From NCBI GenBank assembly GCA_035693785.1, contig DASSFZ010000153.1:1-45716 (forward strand): DNA of 45,716 nt. Reading direction: 5' to 3'. Positions within the stretch are counted from its first letter, which is position 1. Every line of letters starts with the position of its first letter. This DNA is from DASSFZ01 sp035693785 (GTDB lineage: Bacteria > Chloroflexota > Anaerolineae > Fen-1058). The translations under genes and the position numbers were made by a program. The notes below the pieces were generated by a model, which saw nothing but the letters and a program-made list of their open reading frames with translations, did not search any database and was not told where the DNA came from. This document shows positions 32,315 through 41,251 of the stretch, piece by piece.

Positions 32315-32348
32315 AGACCCGTGAGGTCTCCCAAGACCTCACGGGTCT
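32315..32348. terminator. 15-bp hairpin between a small gene and dinB
   Basis: AGACCCGTGAGGTCT (32315-32329) pairs perfectly with AGACCTCACGGGTCT (32334-32348) around CCCA. It lies 5 bases after the stop of the gene at 32354-32785. The AGAC/GTCT ends are shared with other gene-end hairpins here. Confidence 0.65.
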
Positions 32349-32353
32349 CGTGA

Positions 32354-32785
32354 TCAGCGCCGGCCGTTCTTGCCGGAGATGAGCTTCTGGTGAGCGCCTT
32401 GCCAGAGCGAGGCGGGCTTCGTCATCTGGTTCACCTTAACGTCCGAGAAGCGCACCGATAAGCCGGCCAGCTCGGTCGGGAGCAGTGACCACTCCTCGCT
32501 CAAAACCAGGTCTTCGATGCGATCTGCCGTGGGGGCCAGCCACGCCCACTCGCGGCGAAACTGATCGGCCTTCAGGAAATAGTCTCGCTTCTCCCACGCT
32601 GCGCACGACTTCTCGTTCAGGTCGTCGATCAGCCGCAGCGCGATGGCGATGAACGCGACCATGTCTTTCGTCTCCGCGTCGATCGTCTTCTTCGCGCTCA
32701 GGCGGCGCAGAATCTCGGCGATGATGCGCCGCAGGCGGTTGCGCTGCGATGCAGGCGTTCCGTCGACGTGAGTGATTCGGCTCAT
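32354..32785 (-). CDS. Conserved small helical protein of unknown function
   Basis: This 143-residue protein is not assigned to a named family. It is mostly helical by composition, with a basic N-terminus (RNRLRRIIAEILRRLSAKKT), a central RDYFLKADQFRREWAWLAPTADR and a Lys/Arg-rich C-terminus. No membrane segment, signal peptide or catalytic motif is apparent. The ATG at 32785 follows AGGAT. It is upstream of dinB on the same strand, separated by a strong hairpin. The amphipathic, charged nature might suit a nucleic-acid- or protein-binding role, but nothing in the sequence proves it. Confidence 0.75.
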   Translation of the reverse strand: MSRITHVDGTPASQRNRLRRIIAEILRRLSAKKTIDAETKDMVAFIAIALRLIDDLNEKSCAAWEKRDYFLKADQFRREWAWLAPTADRIEDLVLSEEWSLLPTELAGLSVRFSDVKVNQMTKPASLWQGAHQKLISGKNGRR

Positions 32786-32893
32786 ATGAAATCCTGTATC
32801 CTTAATGAGGTGCTCGTGAAACATAACCATGATAGCACGGAAGTTCTAACCAGACAAATTCGTTGAGGCGATCGGGCACAAGGCGCGCTCTCT

Positions 32894-32922
32894 TTGACAT
32901 TATAGCCCATTTGTTCTATAAT
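32894..32922 (+). promoter_or_regulatory. Consensus sigma-70 promoter of the HNH remnant
   Basis: TTGACA (32894-32899) and TATAAT (32917-32922), both perfect, are 17 bp apart. Start expected near 32929, 27 bases before the ATG at 32956. Confidence 0.9.
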
Positions 32923-32955
32923 GTTTCCATCTGTAATGTCCTTTTGAGGTGATAC

Positions 32956-33135
32956 ATGGCAAAGCGCATACCATTGTCCCAAGGATATCGTAGGAAGAAA
33001 CGGAATGAGGGACTCTTCGCCATTGTCGATGATGAGGACTATGATTGGCTTAACCAGTGGCGCTGGTGTGCGATTCATACGGGGCGCAGAAGCGGCGGGT
33101 ATGCGATGAGGATGGCGCGAAACGTCGAGCCGTGA
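32956..33135 (+). pseudogene. Truncated HNH-endonuclease-like gene (N-terminal 59 residues)
   Basis: The frame reads MAKRIPLSQGYRRKKRNEGL then FAIVDDEDYDWLNQWRWCAI, which is the N-terminus of mobile HNH homing-type nucleases (the pattern IPLTQG, then AIVDDEDY, then W-W-A). It stops after GGYAMRMARNVEP, before any HNH catalytic motif. In the +1 frame the next codons read REYVFLAQYF before another stop, so a frameshift may have occurred, but no HNH core follows. A GAGGTGA ribosome-binding site and a consensus promoter precede it, so it is probably still expressed. It abuts the integrase. It is likely a remnant of a mobile gene. Confidence 0.6.
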
Positions 33136-33168
33136 ATATGTTTTTCTGGCGCAATACTTTTGAACAGG

Positions 33169-33197
33169 TTGCACGTTACGTTAGATACTGATATAAT
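33169..33197 (+). promoter_or_regulatory. Predicted integrase promoter giving a near-leaderless mRNA
   Basis: TTGCAC (33169-33174) and a perfect TATAAT (33192-33197) are 17 bp apart. The start would be near 33204, only about 4 bases before the ATG at 33208. Confidence 0.7.
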
Positions 33198-33207
33198 TGC
33201 TGTAGAC

Positions 33208-34263
33208 ATGATCCATGCAGCACAGAGCGATTCCAGAACTCCCTCTGCCCCACCGGGGCAGCCACCGAGACATTCGGCCTCAGAAATCGCGTTCGCCGAT
33301 GCGTTCATCGCCACACTGGCATCCAGCCCAAATACGGTAACATCCTATCGCTATGGACTGGGACGGTTGGCTGAGTTCATTTCACATACGAAGTACATTG
33401 ACCCTCCTTCACCGTATCAGGTCAGACACTTCAAGGACGACCTGTTACTCAAGTTTCACGAATGGATGGCGCGTCGCGGCTACTCAGCGCAGACACGCAC
33501 TAACTATCTGGCTGTGACCAAGCGCTTCCTCATCTGGCTCGACGCGAACGATCGCCTGCCCGCCGGCTTCCAGGTCGGAAAAGCCGTCAACCGGTTGAAA
33601 GCCGCACGCGGCGCGCGCCGCTCGGCGAAGGCCGGGCGCGAGCCTGACCCAGGCATCCCACGCATTGTCACGTTCTACGACTCGATCCCCCTACCCTTTT
33701 CGGATTCGCCGCGCGATCGGCTCGAACGCCTGAAGCTTCTCCGCGCGCGGGCGATCGTCCATACGCTGTACGCGTCGGCGGGGCGTGTGAGCGAGGTCGC
33801 GTCGCTGACGCGCGAGGCGGTGCTTGACGGTCGTCTGAGCGAAGTGCGTATCACGGGCAAAGGCGGCAAGGATCGCGTGCTGCTGTTGACGAAAGACGCG
33901 CAGCAGGCGATTGCGGCATACTGCCGCGAGCGCCACGACGATTTCCCCGGCCTGTTCATCTCACACGGGCGCGGCGCGGGAAGGCCGCTGGGACGCGGAA
34001 CGTTGTGGTCGGTCGTCAAGCATGCGGCGAAGGCGCTGGGACTGTACAAAGGCACGTCGCCGCACGCGTTCCGCCATTACCGCGCGCAGCAGTTGCTGCA
34101 CGAGGGCATGGACCTCGACGTGCTGCAAGCCTACCTCGGCCACGCCGACATCAGCACGACGCGGCGCATCTACGCGCCGTACACCGCGTTGGAGAAAGTG
34201 CGCGACCAACTGGAGACGTTCGGCCGCAGCGCGAAGGAGGCGGCAGACGAGGAGACCGCGTAA
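33208..34263 (+). CDS. Tyrosine recombinase / integrase
   Basis: This 351-residue protein is a site-specific recombinase of the XerC/phage-integrase class. An N-terminal SAM-like core-binding domain (about 28-120) precedes the catalytic domain. Catalytic residues visible are R193 (SAGRVSEVASL), K221 (GKGGKDR), H286 and R289 (SPHAFRHYRA), H312 (YLGHADISTT) and nucleophile Y322 (RRIYAPY). All are intact. The ATG at 33208 fits a promoter that leaves almost no leader; an upstream TTG would lie before that start. The stop codon overlaps the AAGACCTG palindrome. It is not followed by phage genes. It could be a Xer-like chromosomal enzyme or the remnant of an island. Confidence 0.92.
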   Translation: MIHAAQSDSRTPSAPPGQPPRHSASEIAFADAFIATLASSPNTVTSYRYGLGRLAEFISHTKYIDPPSPYQVRHFKDDLLLKFHEWMARRGYSAQTRTNYLAVTKRFLIWLDANDRLPAGFQVGKAVNRLKAARGARRSAKAGREPDPGIPRIVTFYDSIPLPFSDSPRDRLERLKLLRARAIVHTLYASAGRVSEVASLTREAVLDGRLSEVRITGKGGKDRVLLLTKDAQQAIAAYCRERHDDFPGLFISHGRGAGRPLGRGTLWSVVKHAAKALGLYKGTSPHAFRHYRAQQLLHEGMDLDVLQAYLGHADISTTRRIYAPYTALEKVRDQLETFGRSAKEAADEETA

Positions 34264-34278
34264 GACCTGCCAGGTCTT
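34262..34278. repeat. AAGACCTGCCAGGTCTT palindrome on the integrase stop
   Basis: The 17-bp palindrome begins within the TAA stop codon (34261-34263). Its exact reverse complement is at 34867-34883, on the other side of the next gene. Probable bidirectional terminator or dispersed repeat. Confidence 0.7.
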
Positions 34279-34280
34279 GC

Positions 34281-34853
34281 CTACTTGCCCTTTCGGCGCG
34301 CGAAGAGGCGCAGGCCGCGAAACCCGGCAGCGGGCGGAAAGACGCCTTCGCGCGCCGAGCGCACTTCCTCGACCGACACGAACGCCTTGGGGCTGACCTC
34401 GTCGACCATTCGCGTCACGGCGGGCAGGTCCTTGCGCATGATGATCGTGTACACGATCTTCACCTCGCCCGTCGCGCCTCTCGCGTCGACGCTCGTCACG
34501 CCGAAGTTCGCGCCGGACAAACGATCGAGCAGCTCCTGCGCGTCCGTCGCCACGATGATGCGCACGGCCAGCATGCCGATCGCGAGCTTGTCTTCGATGT
34601 ATAGCCCGATGTAGGTGCCGGCGGCAAACCCGCCAGCGTAGGCCACGTAGGCGATCGGGGTGTTGAGGTTCTGAATGACCTGGCCGACGACGACGATCCA
34701 GATCAGAATCTCGACGAAGCCCAGCAGCGCCGACTGAAGCCTCCTGCCGCGCGCGACGAAGACGATGCGCAGCGTGCCCAGGCTCACGTCGACGATGCGC
34801 GCGAAGAAGATGAATAGCGGCAGGATGACCCACGCGAAGAGATCTATGCTCAC
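34281..34853 (-). CDS. UPF0316-like membrane protein (DUF5698/DUF2179)
   Basis: This 190-residue protein has three N-terminal membrane segments (about 7-25, 38-58 and 66-84) matching DUF5698 and a C-terminal soluble DUF2179-like domain (about 95-165) with IIVATDAQELLDRLSGANFGVTSVDARG and YTIIMRKDLPAV. Length suits the UPF0316/YebE-type group. Function is unknown; DUF2179 may bind a small ligand. The gene is bracketed by two AAGACCTG palindromes that are exact inverted copies. No clear ribosome-binding site is seen before the ATG at 34853. Confidence 0.85.
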   Translation of the reverse strand: MSIDLFAWVILPLFIFFARIVDVSLGTLRIVFVARGRRLQSALLGFVEILIWIVVVGQVIQNLNTPIAYVAYAGGFAAGTYIGLYIEDKLAIGMLAVRIIVATDAQELLDRLSGANFGVTSVDARGATGEVKIVYTIIMRKDLPAVTRMVDEVSPKAFVSVEEVRSAREGVFPPAAGFRGLRLFARRKGK

Positions 34854-34866
34854 GATTTGACTCTTT

Positions 34867-34883
34867 AAGACCTGGCAGGTCTT
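34867..34883. repeat. AAGACCTGGCAGGTCTT palindrome on the malY-like stop
   Basis: The reverse complement of the copy at 34262-34278. On the minus strand the TAA stop (34884-34882) of the downstream gene forms its first bases, the same relation as at the integrase stop. Confidence 0.7.
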
Positions 34884-36057
34884 ATGAGGAAGCGAGCGCG
34901 CGCTTCATGCGCTCCAGCGCCTCGGCCAGCAGCGCCCGCGAGCATCCGAAGTTCAGCCGCAGGAATCCCTCGCCGCCCGGGCCGAACATCGCGCCATCGG
35001 CCAGCGCAACGCGCGCTTTCTGGAGGAAGAACTCGTAGGGATTGCCGCCAATGCCGGCCTGCCGGCAATCCAGCCAGGCCAGATACGTCGCTTCCGGCCT
35101 GGCCATCGTGATTCCGGGCAGCTCGCTCTGCACGTAGCCGTACAGACGGTCTCGATTCCCCTCCAGGTAGGCGAGCAGTTGATCCAACCAGTCCTGTCCC
35201 TCGCGGTAGGCGACCTGCGCGGCGAGCAAGCCCATCACGTTGACCCAGGGGACCAGCCCTTTACGCGCCTCCTGGTACTTCTGCCGCAGCTCCGGGTTCT
35301 GAACGATTGCGATCGAGCATTGCAGCCCTGGGAGATTGAACGTCTTGGTCGGCGCGATCAGCGTGATCGTGTTTCGGGCGATCTCCGGATCGAGCGCGGC
35401 GATCGGGATATGCCGCTGACCGGTGTAAAGCAGGTCGCAGTGAATCTCGTCCGAGCAGATGACGACGCCGCGCTTCAGGCAGATCTCGGCCATGCGCTCC
35501 AGCTCGTCGGGGCGGAAGACGCGGCCGACCGGGTTGTGCGGGTTGCACAGAATGAACAGCCGCGTCTCGGACGTGATGGCCGACCCGAAGACGTCCCAGT
35601 CGATCTCGTAGGCCCCATCGGAATTGCGGGCCAGCATCGCGTCGTGGCGACGCATATTCGCCTTCTGCGGCGCGTCCAGGATCGGGGGATAGACAGGCGT
35701 TTGGACGAGCACGCCACCGTTATGCGTGGCAACCGCGTGGCACGCCAGATTGGAAGCGACGACTACGCCCGGGATAAAGACGAGGTCCTCCGGCTGAACT
35801 TGCCAGCCATATCGATCCACGAGCCGGTCGACGATCAGGCGGCGGAATTCGGGCAGCTCGTTGGGTTCACCCATGATTCCAGCCGGGTAGCCGTACACGC
35901 CGTGATCAACCCGCTCGCGCAGCGCCTGCACGACGGGCGCGGGCGACGGGAAATCCATGTCGGCGATCCACATCGGCAGCACGTCTGCGTCATACCGGCT
36001 CCACTTGAGGCTGTCGGTGTGGCGGCGATCGGGAGGGGTGTCGAAGTCGTATTGCAT
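34882..36057 (-). CDS. MalY/PatB-type PLP-dependent C-S lyase or aminotransferase
   Basis: This 391-residue fold-type I PLP enzyme matches the MalY/PatB group of cystathionine beta-lyases. The N-terminus (YDFDTPPDRRHTDSLKWSRYD) and LPMWIADMDFPSPAPVVQAL are characteristic. The PLP lysine is in APTKTFNLPGLQ, the Asp in VICSDEIHCDLLYTG contacts the cofactor pyridine, and NPHNPVGRVF is the usual segment. It likely cleaves cystathionine or cysteine to pyruvate, ammonia and a thiol; MalY-like proteins can also act in regulation. The ATG at 36057 follows AGGGA. It is divergent from aspC. Confidence 0.9.
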   Translation of the reverse strand: MQYDFDTPPDRRHTDSLKWSRYDADVLPMWIADMDFPSPAPVVQALRERVDHGVYGYPAGIMGEPNELPEFRRLIVDRLVDRYGWQVQPEDLVFIPGVVVASNLACHAVATHNGGVLVQTPVYPPILDAPQKANMRRHDAMLARNSDGAYEIDWDVFGSAITSETRLFILCNPHNPVGRVFRPDELERMAEICLKRGVVICSDEIHCDLLYTGQRHIPIAALDPEIARNTITLIAPTKTFNLPGLQCSIAIVQNPELRQKYQEARKGLVPWVNVMGLLAAQVAYREGQDWLDQLLAYLEGNRDRLYGYVQSELPGITMARPEATYLAWLDCRQAGIGGNPYEFFLQKARVALADGAMFGPGGEGFLRLNFGCSRALLAEALERMKRALASS

Positions 36058-36150
36058 GTGCAAGTCCCTATTTGTTTGAAGCAGGGCGGGCTCCCACGCC
36101 CGCGAATCAGCGAGCAGGTGTCAGGCTTCCGATGTATTTTACGAGCATTC

Positions 36151-36195
36151 ACCCCGCCGCGCAAAAAGAGATTGCTCACTGCGTTCGGACTGACA
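36151..36195. repeat. Probable dispersed element in the malY-aspC gap
   Basis: Reading on the minus strand this holds TGTCAGTCCGAACGCAGTGA followed by GCAATCTC. It resembles the TGTCATTCCGAGCGnAG-type intergenic repeat I recall from several bacterial genomes. The identity is from memory and no second copy is in the window. The rest of the 294-bp gap holds the promoter at 36229 and a GC hairpin near 36276-36302. Confidence 0.4.
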
Positions 36196-36228
36196 CGCTT
36201 CCTCATCTGGCCGGGCGAACCTAGACCC

Positions 36229-36257
36229 TTGACGTGGCACAGTGGGTGTTTTATAGT
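36229..36257 (+). promoter_or_regulatory. Predicted promoter of aspC-pckA
   Basis: TTGACG (36229-36234) and TATAGT (36252-36257) are 17 bp apart. The leader to the ATG at 36352 is about 88 bases and contains a strong hairpin CCTCCCCGAC / GTCGGGGGAGG. Confidence 0.75.
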
Positions 36258-36351
36258 TGACCCAACGCCATCCCCTCCCCGACCGTGCTCGTCGGGGGAG
36301 GGCGCCGAAGGCAGGGTTTTGGACTTTGGAATTTGAACTTAGGAGTTTCGT

Positions 36352-37569
36352 ATGAGCCTCAGTCATCTGGCGCAGTCAATCGCCACGTCGCCGACGATGG
36401 CGATGAACGAGCAGGCACGCCTCCTGCGCGAGCGCGGCGAGGCGGTCATCCACCTGGGCATCGGCGAGCCTAAGAACAAGGCGCCGATCAACGCCATCCT
36501 GAGCGGCGCGGCGCGCCTGGGCAGCGGCGACGTCAAGTACTCGCCTGCCGACGGTATCCCCTCGCTCAAGAAGGCGATCATCCGTTACACCGAAGACAAC
36601 TACGGCGTGACCGTCGCGCCGGAGAACGTCATCGTTACGTCGGGCGCGAAGCAGTCGGTCTTCAACATCCTGTACACGATCCTCAACCCGCAGGACGAGG
36701 TGATCGTCCTCGCGCCCTACTGGGTCAGCTACCCAGAGATCGTCAAGATGGTGCTCGGCGCGCCGGTGATCGTCACGCCGGAGGACGGCAGCTTCACCCC
36801 ACGCATGGCGGACATCGAGCGCGCGATCGGGCGTAACACGAAGGCGATCATCGTCAACAGCCCGAACAATCCATCGGGCGCCGTGTACCCGGAGGAGCTT
36901 ATCGCGGCGATCGTCGAGACCTGCGAGCGCAAGGGCATCTACCTCATCATGGACGACATCTACCACAAGCTCGTCTTCGACGGGAAGCATGCGCCGCCGT
37001 GCTACCAGTTCACCGACAAAGACGTCGAGGACTCGCGGCTGATCGTCGTCAATGGCGTGGCCAAGCTGTATGGGATGACCGGCTTCCGCGTCGGCTGGAC
37101 GATCGCGCCCCGGCGGCTCGTCGAGATCATGACGAACGTGCAGTCGCAGACGACGTCGTGCGTATCGGTGCTGCTGCAGGCGGCGGCGGAAGGCGCGCTG
37201 ACCGGCATGCAGAGCCTGGTCGAGAGCCTGCGCCTGACGATCCAGAACAACCGCGACGTGATCATCCAGGAACTGAAAGCATTCGACGGCGTGCGTGTCA
37301 CTCCGCCCGAGGGGACGTTCTACTGCCTGCCCGACTTCCGCGCCTACGACGGCGATTCAGTCGCGCTGGCGAAGTTTCTATTGGAGAGAGCGCTCGTCGT
37401 CACCGTGCCGGGCAAGGAATTCGGAGTGGAAGGTCACCTGCGGCTGAGCTACGCGGGCACAGTGAAGGACGTGACGGACGGCATTGAGCGCATCCGCTGG
37501 GCGCTCGATCCGAATTCGCCCAACGAGATCTACATCGGCGACCGGCGCATGGTGCGCGACTGGATTTAG
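36352..37569 (+). CDS. Aspartate aminotransferase family enzyme
   Basis: This 405-residue protein is a class I/II aminotransferase, most like the I-gamma/I-beta aspartate aminotransferases. It has GIGEPKNKAP, DGIPSLKKAI, VTSGAKQSVFN, the NSPNNPSGAVY motif, DDIYHKL, and the PLP lysine in VNGVAKLYGMTGFRVGW. The C-terminal Arg region is LRLSYAG. It likely interconverts aspartate and oxaloacetate, which fits pckA downstream using oxaloacetate and the aspartate-derived pathways in the window. The ATG follows AGGAG. The C-terminal tail NEIYIGDRRMVRDWI is slightly longer than usual. Confidence 0.9.
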   Translation: MSLSHLAQSIATSPTMAMNEQARLLRERGEAVIHLGIGEPKNKAPINAILSGAARLGSGDVKYSPADGIPSLKKAIIRYTEDNYGVTVAPENVIVTSGAKQSVFNILYTILNPQDEVIVLAPYWVSYPEIVKMVLGAPVIVTPEDGSFTPRMADIERAIGRNTKAIIVNSPNNPSGAVYPEELIAAIVETCERKGIYLIMDDIYHKLVFDGKHAPPCYQFTDKDVEDSRLIVVNGVAKLYGMTGFRVGWTIAPRRLVEIMTNVQSQTTSCVSVLLQAAAEGALTGMQSLVESLRLTIQNNRDVIIQELKAFDGVRVTPPEGTFYCLPDFRAYDGDSVALAKFLLERALVVTVPGKEFGVEGHLRLSYAGTVKDVTDGIERIRWALDPNSPNEIYIGDRRMVRDWI

Positions 37570-37570
37570 G

Positions 37571-37605
37571 AGACTTCGGAAGTCTCCAAAAGACTTCCGA
37601 AGTCT
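37571..37605. repeat. Paired AGACTTC palindromes after the aspartate aminotransferase
   Basis: AGACTTCGGAAGTCT (37571-37585), CCAAA, AGACTTCCGAAGTCT (37591-37605), the same unit as at 20928-20962. It starts 1 base after the aminotransferase stop and lies before pckA, so it may give partial termination. Confidence 0.65.
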
Positions 37606-37631
37606 GAAATTCAAGCTAAGGGTATCGACCT

Positions 37632-39263
<1,632 letters not shown>

Positions 39264-39271
39264 TTTTGGGA

Positions 39272-39299
39272 CGCGGATGAACACGGATGAACGCGGATA
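39272..39299 (+). repeat. CGGATGAACACGGATGAACG-type short tandem repeat
   Basis: CGCGGATGAACACGGATGAACG and the following CGGAT contain about 2.5 copies of a 10-11-bp unit (CGGATGAACA/G). It follows pckA directly. Confidence 0.6.
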
Positions 39300-39341
39300 G
39301 GATTGATTCCTGCGGAATCTCTATGGAAAGGAGCAGCGTCG

Positions 39342-39914
39342 ATGCCGACCCGGAAAACGGCCCTGACCGGCCCGATCTATCAGCTCAAGATCACGCTTAA
39401 AAACTCTCGACCGCCCATCTGGCGGCGCATTCAGGTGACGGACGATACGACGCTTGCCAAGCTGCACCGGATCCTGCAGATCGCGATGGGTTGGTCCGAT
39501 TACCATCTGCACGATTTCACGATCTACGGCGCCCGCTACAGCGAGCCAAGCCCTGACGACTGGGAACCGGTGAAGGACGAGCGGCGCTACAAGTTGAAGC
39601 AGCTCGTCCCTGGTGAAAAGTCCAAGTTCGTCTATCAGTACGACTTCGGCGACAGTTGGGACCACGAAATCCTCGTGGAAAAGACCGGGCTGCCGCGGGA
39701 GCCAGGCGTGAAGTACCCGCGCTGCCTGGCCGGGAAGCGCGCCTGCCCGCCCGAGGATGTCGGCGGAGTGTGGGGCTACCGTGAATTCCTCGAGGCCATT
39801 CGCGACCCCGAACATCCTGAGCACGATGGCTATCTGGAGTGGGCCGGCGGCGAGTTCGACCCGGAAGCCTTTGACCTGGAGGAGGTTAACCGGGCATTGC
39901 GCTCAATGAGATAA
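39342..39914 (+). CDS. Plasmid pRiA4b ORF-3-like protein
   Basis: This 190-residue protein matches the pRiA4b ORF-3 family, found on plasmids, in IS1096-type elements and on chromosomes, with unknown function. The core is PIYQLKITLKNSRPPIWRRI near the start, LHRILQIAMGWSDYHLHDF, YQYDFGDSWDHEILVE, PRCLAGKRACPPEDVGG and YREFLEAIRDPEHPEH. The conserved GDSWDH and CPPEDVGG are intact. The ATG at 39342 follows AAGGAG; an upstream in-frame start would add 13 residues. No transposase is nearby, so it may be a stable passenger. Confidence 0.9.
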   Translation: MPTRKTALTGPIYQLKITLKNSRPPIWRRIQVTDDTTLAKLHRILQIAMGWSDYHLHDFTIYGARYSEPSPDDWEPVKDERRYKLKQLVPGEKSKFVYQYDFGDSWDHEILVEKTGLPREPGVKYPRCLAGKRACPPEDVGGVWGYREFLEAIRDPEHPEHDGYLEWAGGEFDPEAFDLEEVNRALRSMR

Positions 39915-39969
39915 CCGCGCAGGGCTTGGTCCCCCTACCCTATCAGTTGGGGGTTGCGCACCGGATGTC

Positions 39970-39998
39970 GCAATCTCTTCGCGAATTCGCAGTATACT
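39970..39998 (+). promoter_or_regulatory. Predicted promoter and operator of the toxin-antitoxin pair
   Basis: TATACT (39993-39998) has a weak -35 GCAATC at 17 bp. The palindrome GCGAATTCGC (39981-39990) sits between the boxes and could bind the antitoxin. An AGGAGG site lies at 40018-40023. Confidence 0.5.
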
Positions 39999-40029
39999 TA
40001 CAGGTGGACGATCTACCAGGAGGCGTCTA

Positions 40030-40269
40030 ATGATAGCACACAGAAGGTATATCACGATCAAGGATCCCAAACAGGTCGTGCTGTCTGACTTGCCCTTCCA
40101 GCCCGGCCAGCGCGTCGAGGTTGTGCTGATTGCAGAGGAGGACCGGCCCGGATCGCGTCTTCACGAGTTACGGGAAGTGTTCAGGGCGACGCAGGCACTC
40201 CCGCAGGCCCAGGTTCTGAGCGAGGATGAGATCGCGGCTGAAATCGCCGCCTATCGGATGGGACGATGA
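40030..40269 (+). CDS. Putative antitoxin partner of the PIN toxin
   Basis: This 79-residue protein is the likely antitoxin of the PIN-domain toxin that follows. The N-terminus (HRRYITIKDPKQVVLSDL, then PFQPGQRVEVVLI) has the strand-loop-strand form of AbrB/VapB-like DNA-binding antitoxins, and the C-terminus (LSEDEIAAEIAAYRMGR) is helical and charged, suited to binding the toxin. The stop overlaps the toxin ATG by 4 bases (ATGA). An AGGAGG site precedes the ATG. I assign the role mainly from position and shape. Confidence 0.75.
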   Translation: MIAHRRYITIKDPKQVVLSDLPFQPGQRVEVVLIAEEDRPGSRLHELREVFRATQALPQAQVLSEDEIAAEIAAYRMGR

Positions 40270-40676
40270 AAGTCCTGATCGACACCAATGTGCTGGTGTC
40301 GGCGGCTCTGAAGGATAAGGATCCGGAAGCAGTCATCCTGTTTGTCGTTTCTCGCGCCGACTACGAATGGATCGTCTCGCCTGAAATTCTGCGCGAGTAC
40401 AAAGAAGTGCTCAGCCGAGACAAGTTCGGCCTGCCCGCTGAAGTACGACAGAAGTGGTTCGACCTCCTCGACGCGCTTACAACAGTTGTCGAAGTAGATG
40501 TCCACGTTGATTTTCCCCGTGATCAGAAGGACGCCAAGTTTCTGGCGTGCGCCCTGGCCGCCGACGTCGAGTTCTTTGTCACCGGCGATCGAGACTTTGC
40601 GCAGGCTTACAAACTGGTCAACACGACAATTCTGTCTGTGTCGCTATTCAAGAAATTCGTGATGCAGGTAGAGTAG
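40266..40676 (+). CDS. PIN-domain toxin (VapC-like ribonuclease)
   Basis: This 136-residue protein belongs to the putative toxin-antitoxin PIN family. Acidic residues of the metal site are D6 (LIDTNVLVSA), E43 (REYKEVLSR) and D88 (DQKDAKFLACA), D108 (TGDRDF). VapC-like toxins cleave RNA, often tRNA or rRNA, when freed from the antitoxin. The gene overlaps its antitoxin by 4 bases. All acidic residues are intact. It lies apart from the integrase region and shows no linkage to other mobile genes. Confidence 0.9.
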   Translation: MKVLIDTNVLVSAALKDKDPEAVILFVVSRADYEWIVSPEILREYKEVLSRDKFGLPAEVRQKWFDLLDALTTVVEVDVHVDFPRDQKDAKFLACALAADVEFFVTGDRDFAQAYKLVNTTILSVSLFKKFVMQVE

Positions 40677-40718
40677 GACGCCGCACCTCGTGGACGAGTC
40701 AAATCCACCGATCCGTGT

Positions 40719-40782
40719 AGACCTGGCAGGTCTTCGCGATCCAACCCATGGCTGACACCGGCAGATAAGACCTGCCAGGTCT
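40719..40782. repeat. Two AGACCTG palindromes flanking the toxin-rnhA gap
   Basis: AGACCTGGCAGGTCT (40719-40733) and its reverse complement AGACCTGCCAGGTCT (40768-40782) are 34 bases apart. The second overlaps the rnhA stop (40783-40781). They may form one long hairpin and act as terminator for convergent genes. Confidence 0.7.
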
Positions 40783-41221
40783 ATTTTCCGATAGCTGCCT
40801 GCGCCAGTGCGTTGGCTCGTTCGTTCAGTCGATCGCCGGCGTGGCCGGCGACTTTGACGTAGGACACGTCCAGGCGCATCTCGCTGCAGAGGGCCTGGAT
40901 GTTGTCCCTGATGCGCCGAATGTGGGGAAACCTGCACTTCCAGCCCTCGGCCAGCCAGCCGATCACGTTCTCGCTGTCTGTGTAGATGGTGACGATCGAG
41001 CCGGGCACTTTGATCGCGCCCAGCGCCTGCTCGACCGCCCACATCTCCATCTCGTTGTTCGTCGTCCGGTCACGGCGGCCGCTCAGCTCTTTGACGCGGC
41101 CGGTTTCGTCGTGGCGCAGGATGGCTGCCCAGCCGCCCGGGCCGGGATTGCCGGAGCTTGCGCCGTCGGTGTAGATCGTGATGTGAGGCGGCGTGCCTTG
41201 TTTCTTCGTAGGTCCCCCCAC
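40781..41221 (-). CDS. rnhA: Ribonuclease HI
   Basis: RNase HI cleaves the RNA strand of RNA-DNA hybrids. The 146-residue protein has D19 (YTDGASSGNPGPGG), E57 (NNEMEM), D82 (YTDSENVIGWL) and H127 (AGHAGD). The position of the fourth acidic residue, D134 in E. coli (HxxxxNExxD), is Asn here (ERAN, N137). E. coli D134N mutants keep activity, so function is probably retained. It lies 30 bases after asd and could be cotranscribed. Start is a GTG before GGGGGA; the exact codon is uncertain. Confidence 0.94.
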   Translation of the reverse strand: MGGPTKKQGTPPHITIYTDGASSGNPGPGGWAAILRHDETGRVKELSGRRDRTTNNEMEMWAVEQALGAIKVPGSIVTIYTDSENVIGWLAEGWKCRFPHIRRIRDNIQALCSEMRLDVSYVKVAGHAGDRLNERANALAQAAIGK

Positions 41222-41251
41222 CCTACTGACCTCCGCAGTTGAGCCTCCCGG

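Noticed and set aside
32894..34263. Prophage or genomic island around the integrase
   Set aside because: No structural, replication or att-type direct repeats were seen; the flanking genes are housekeeping. Only the HNH fragment hints at mobility.
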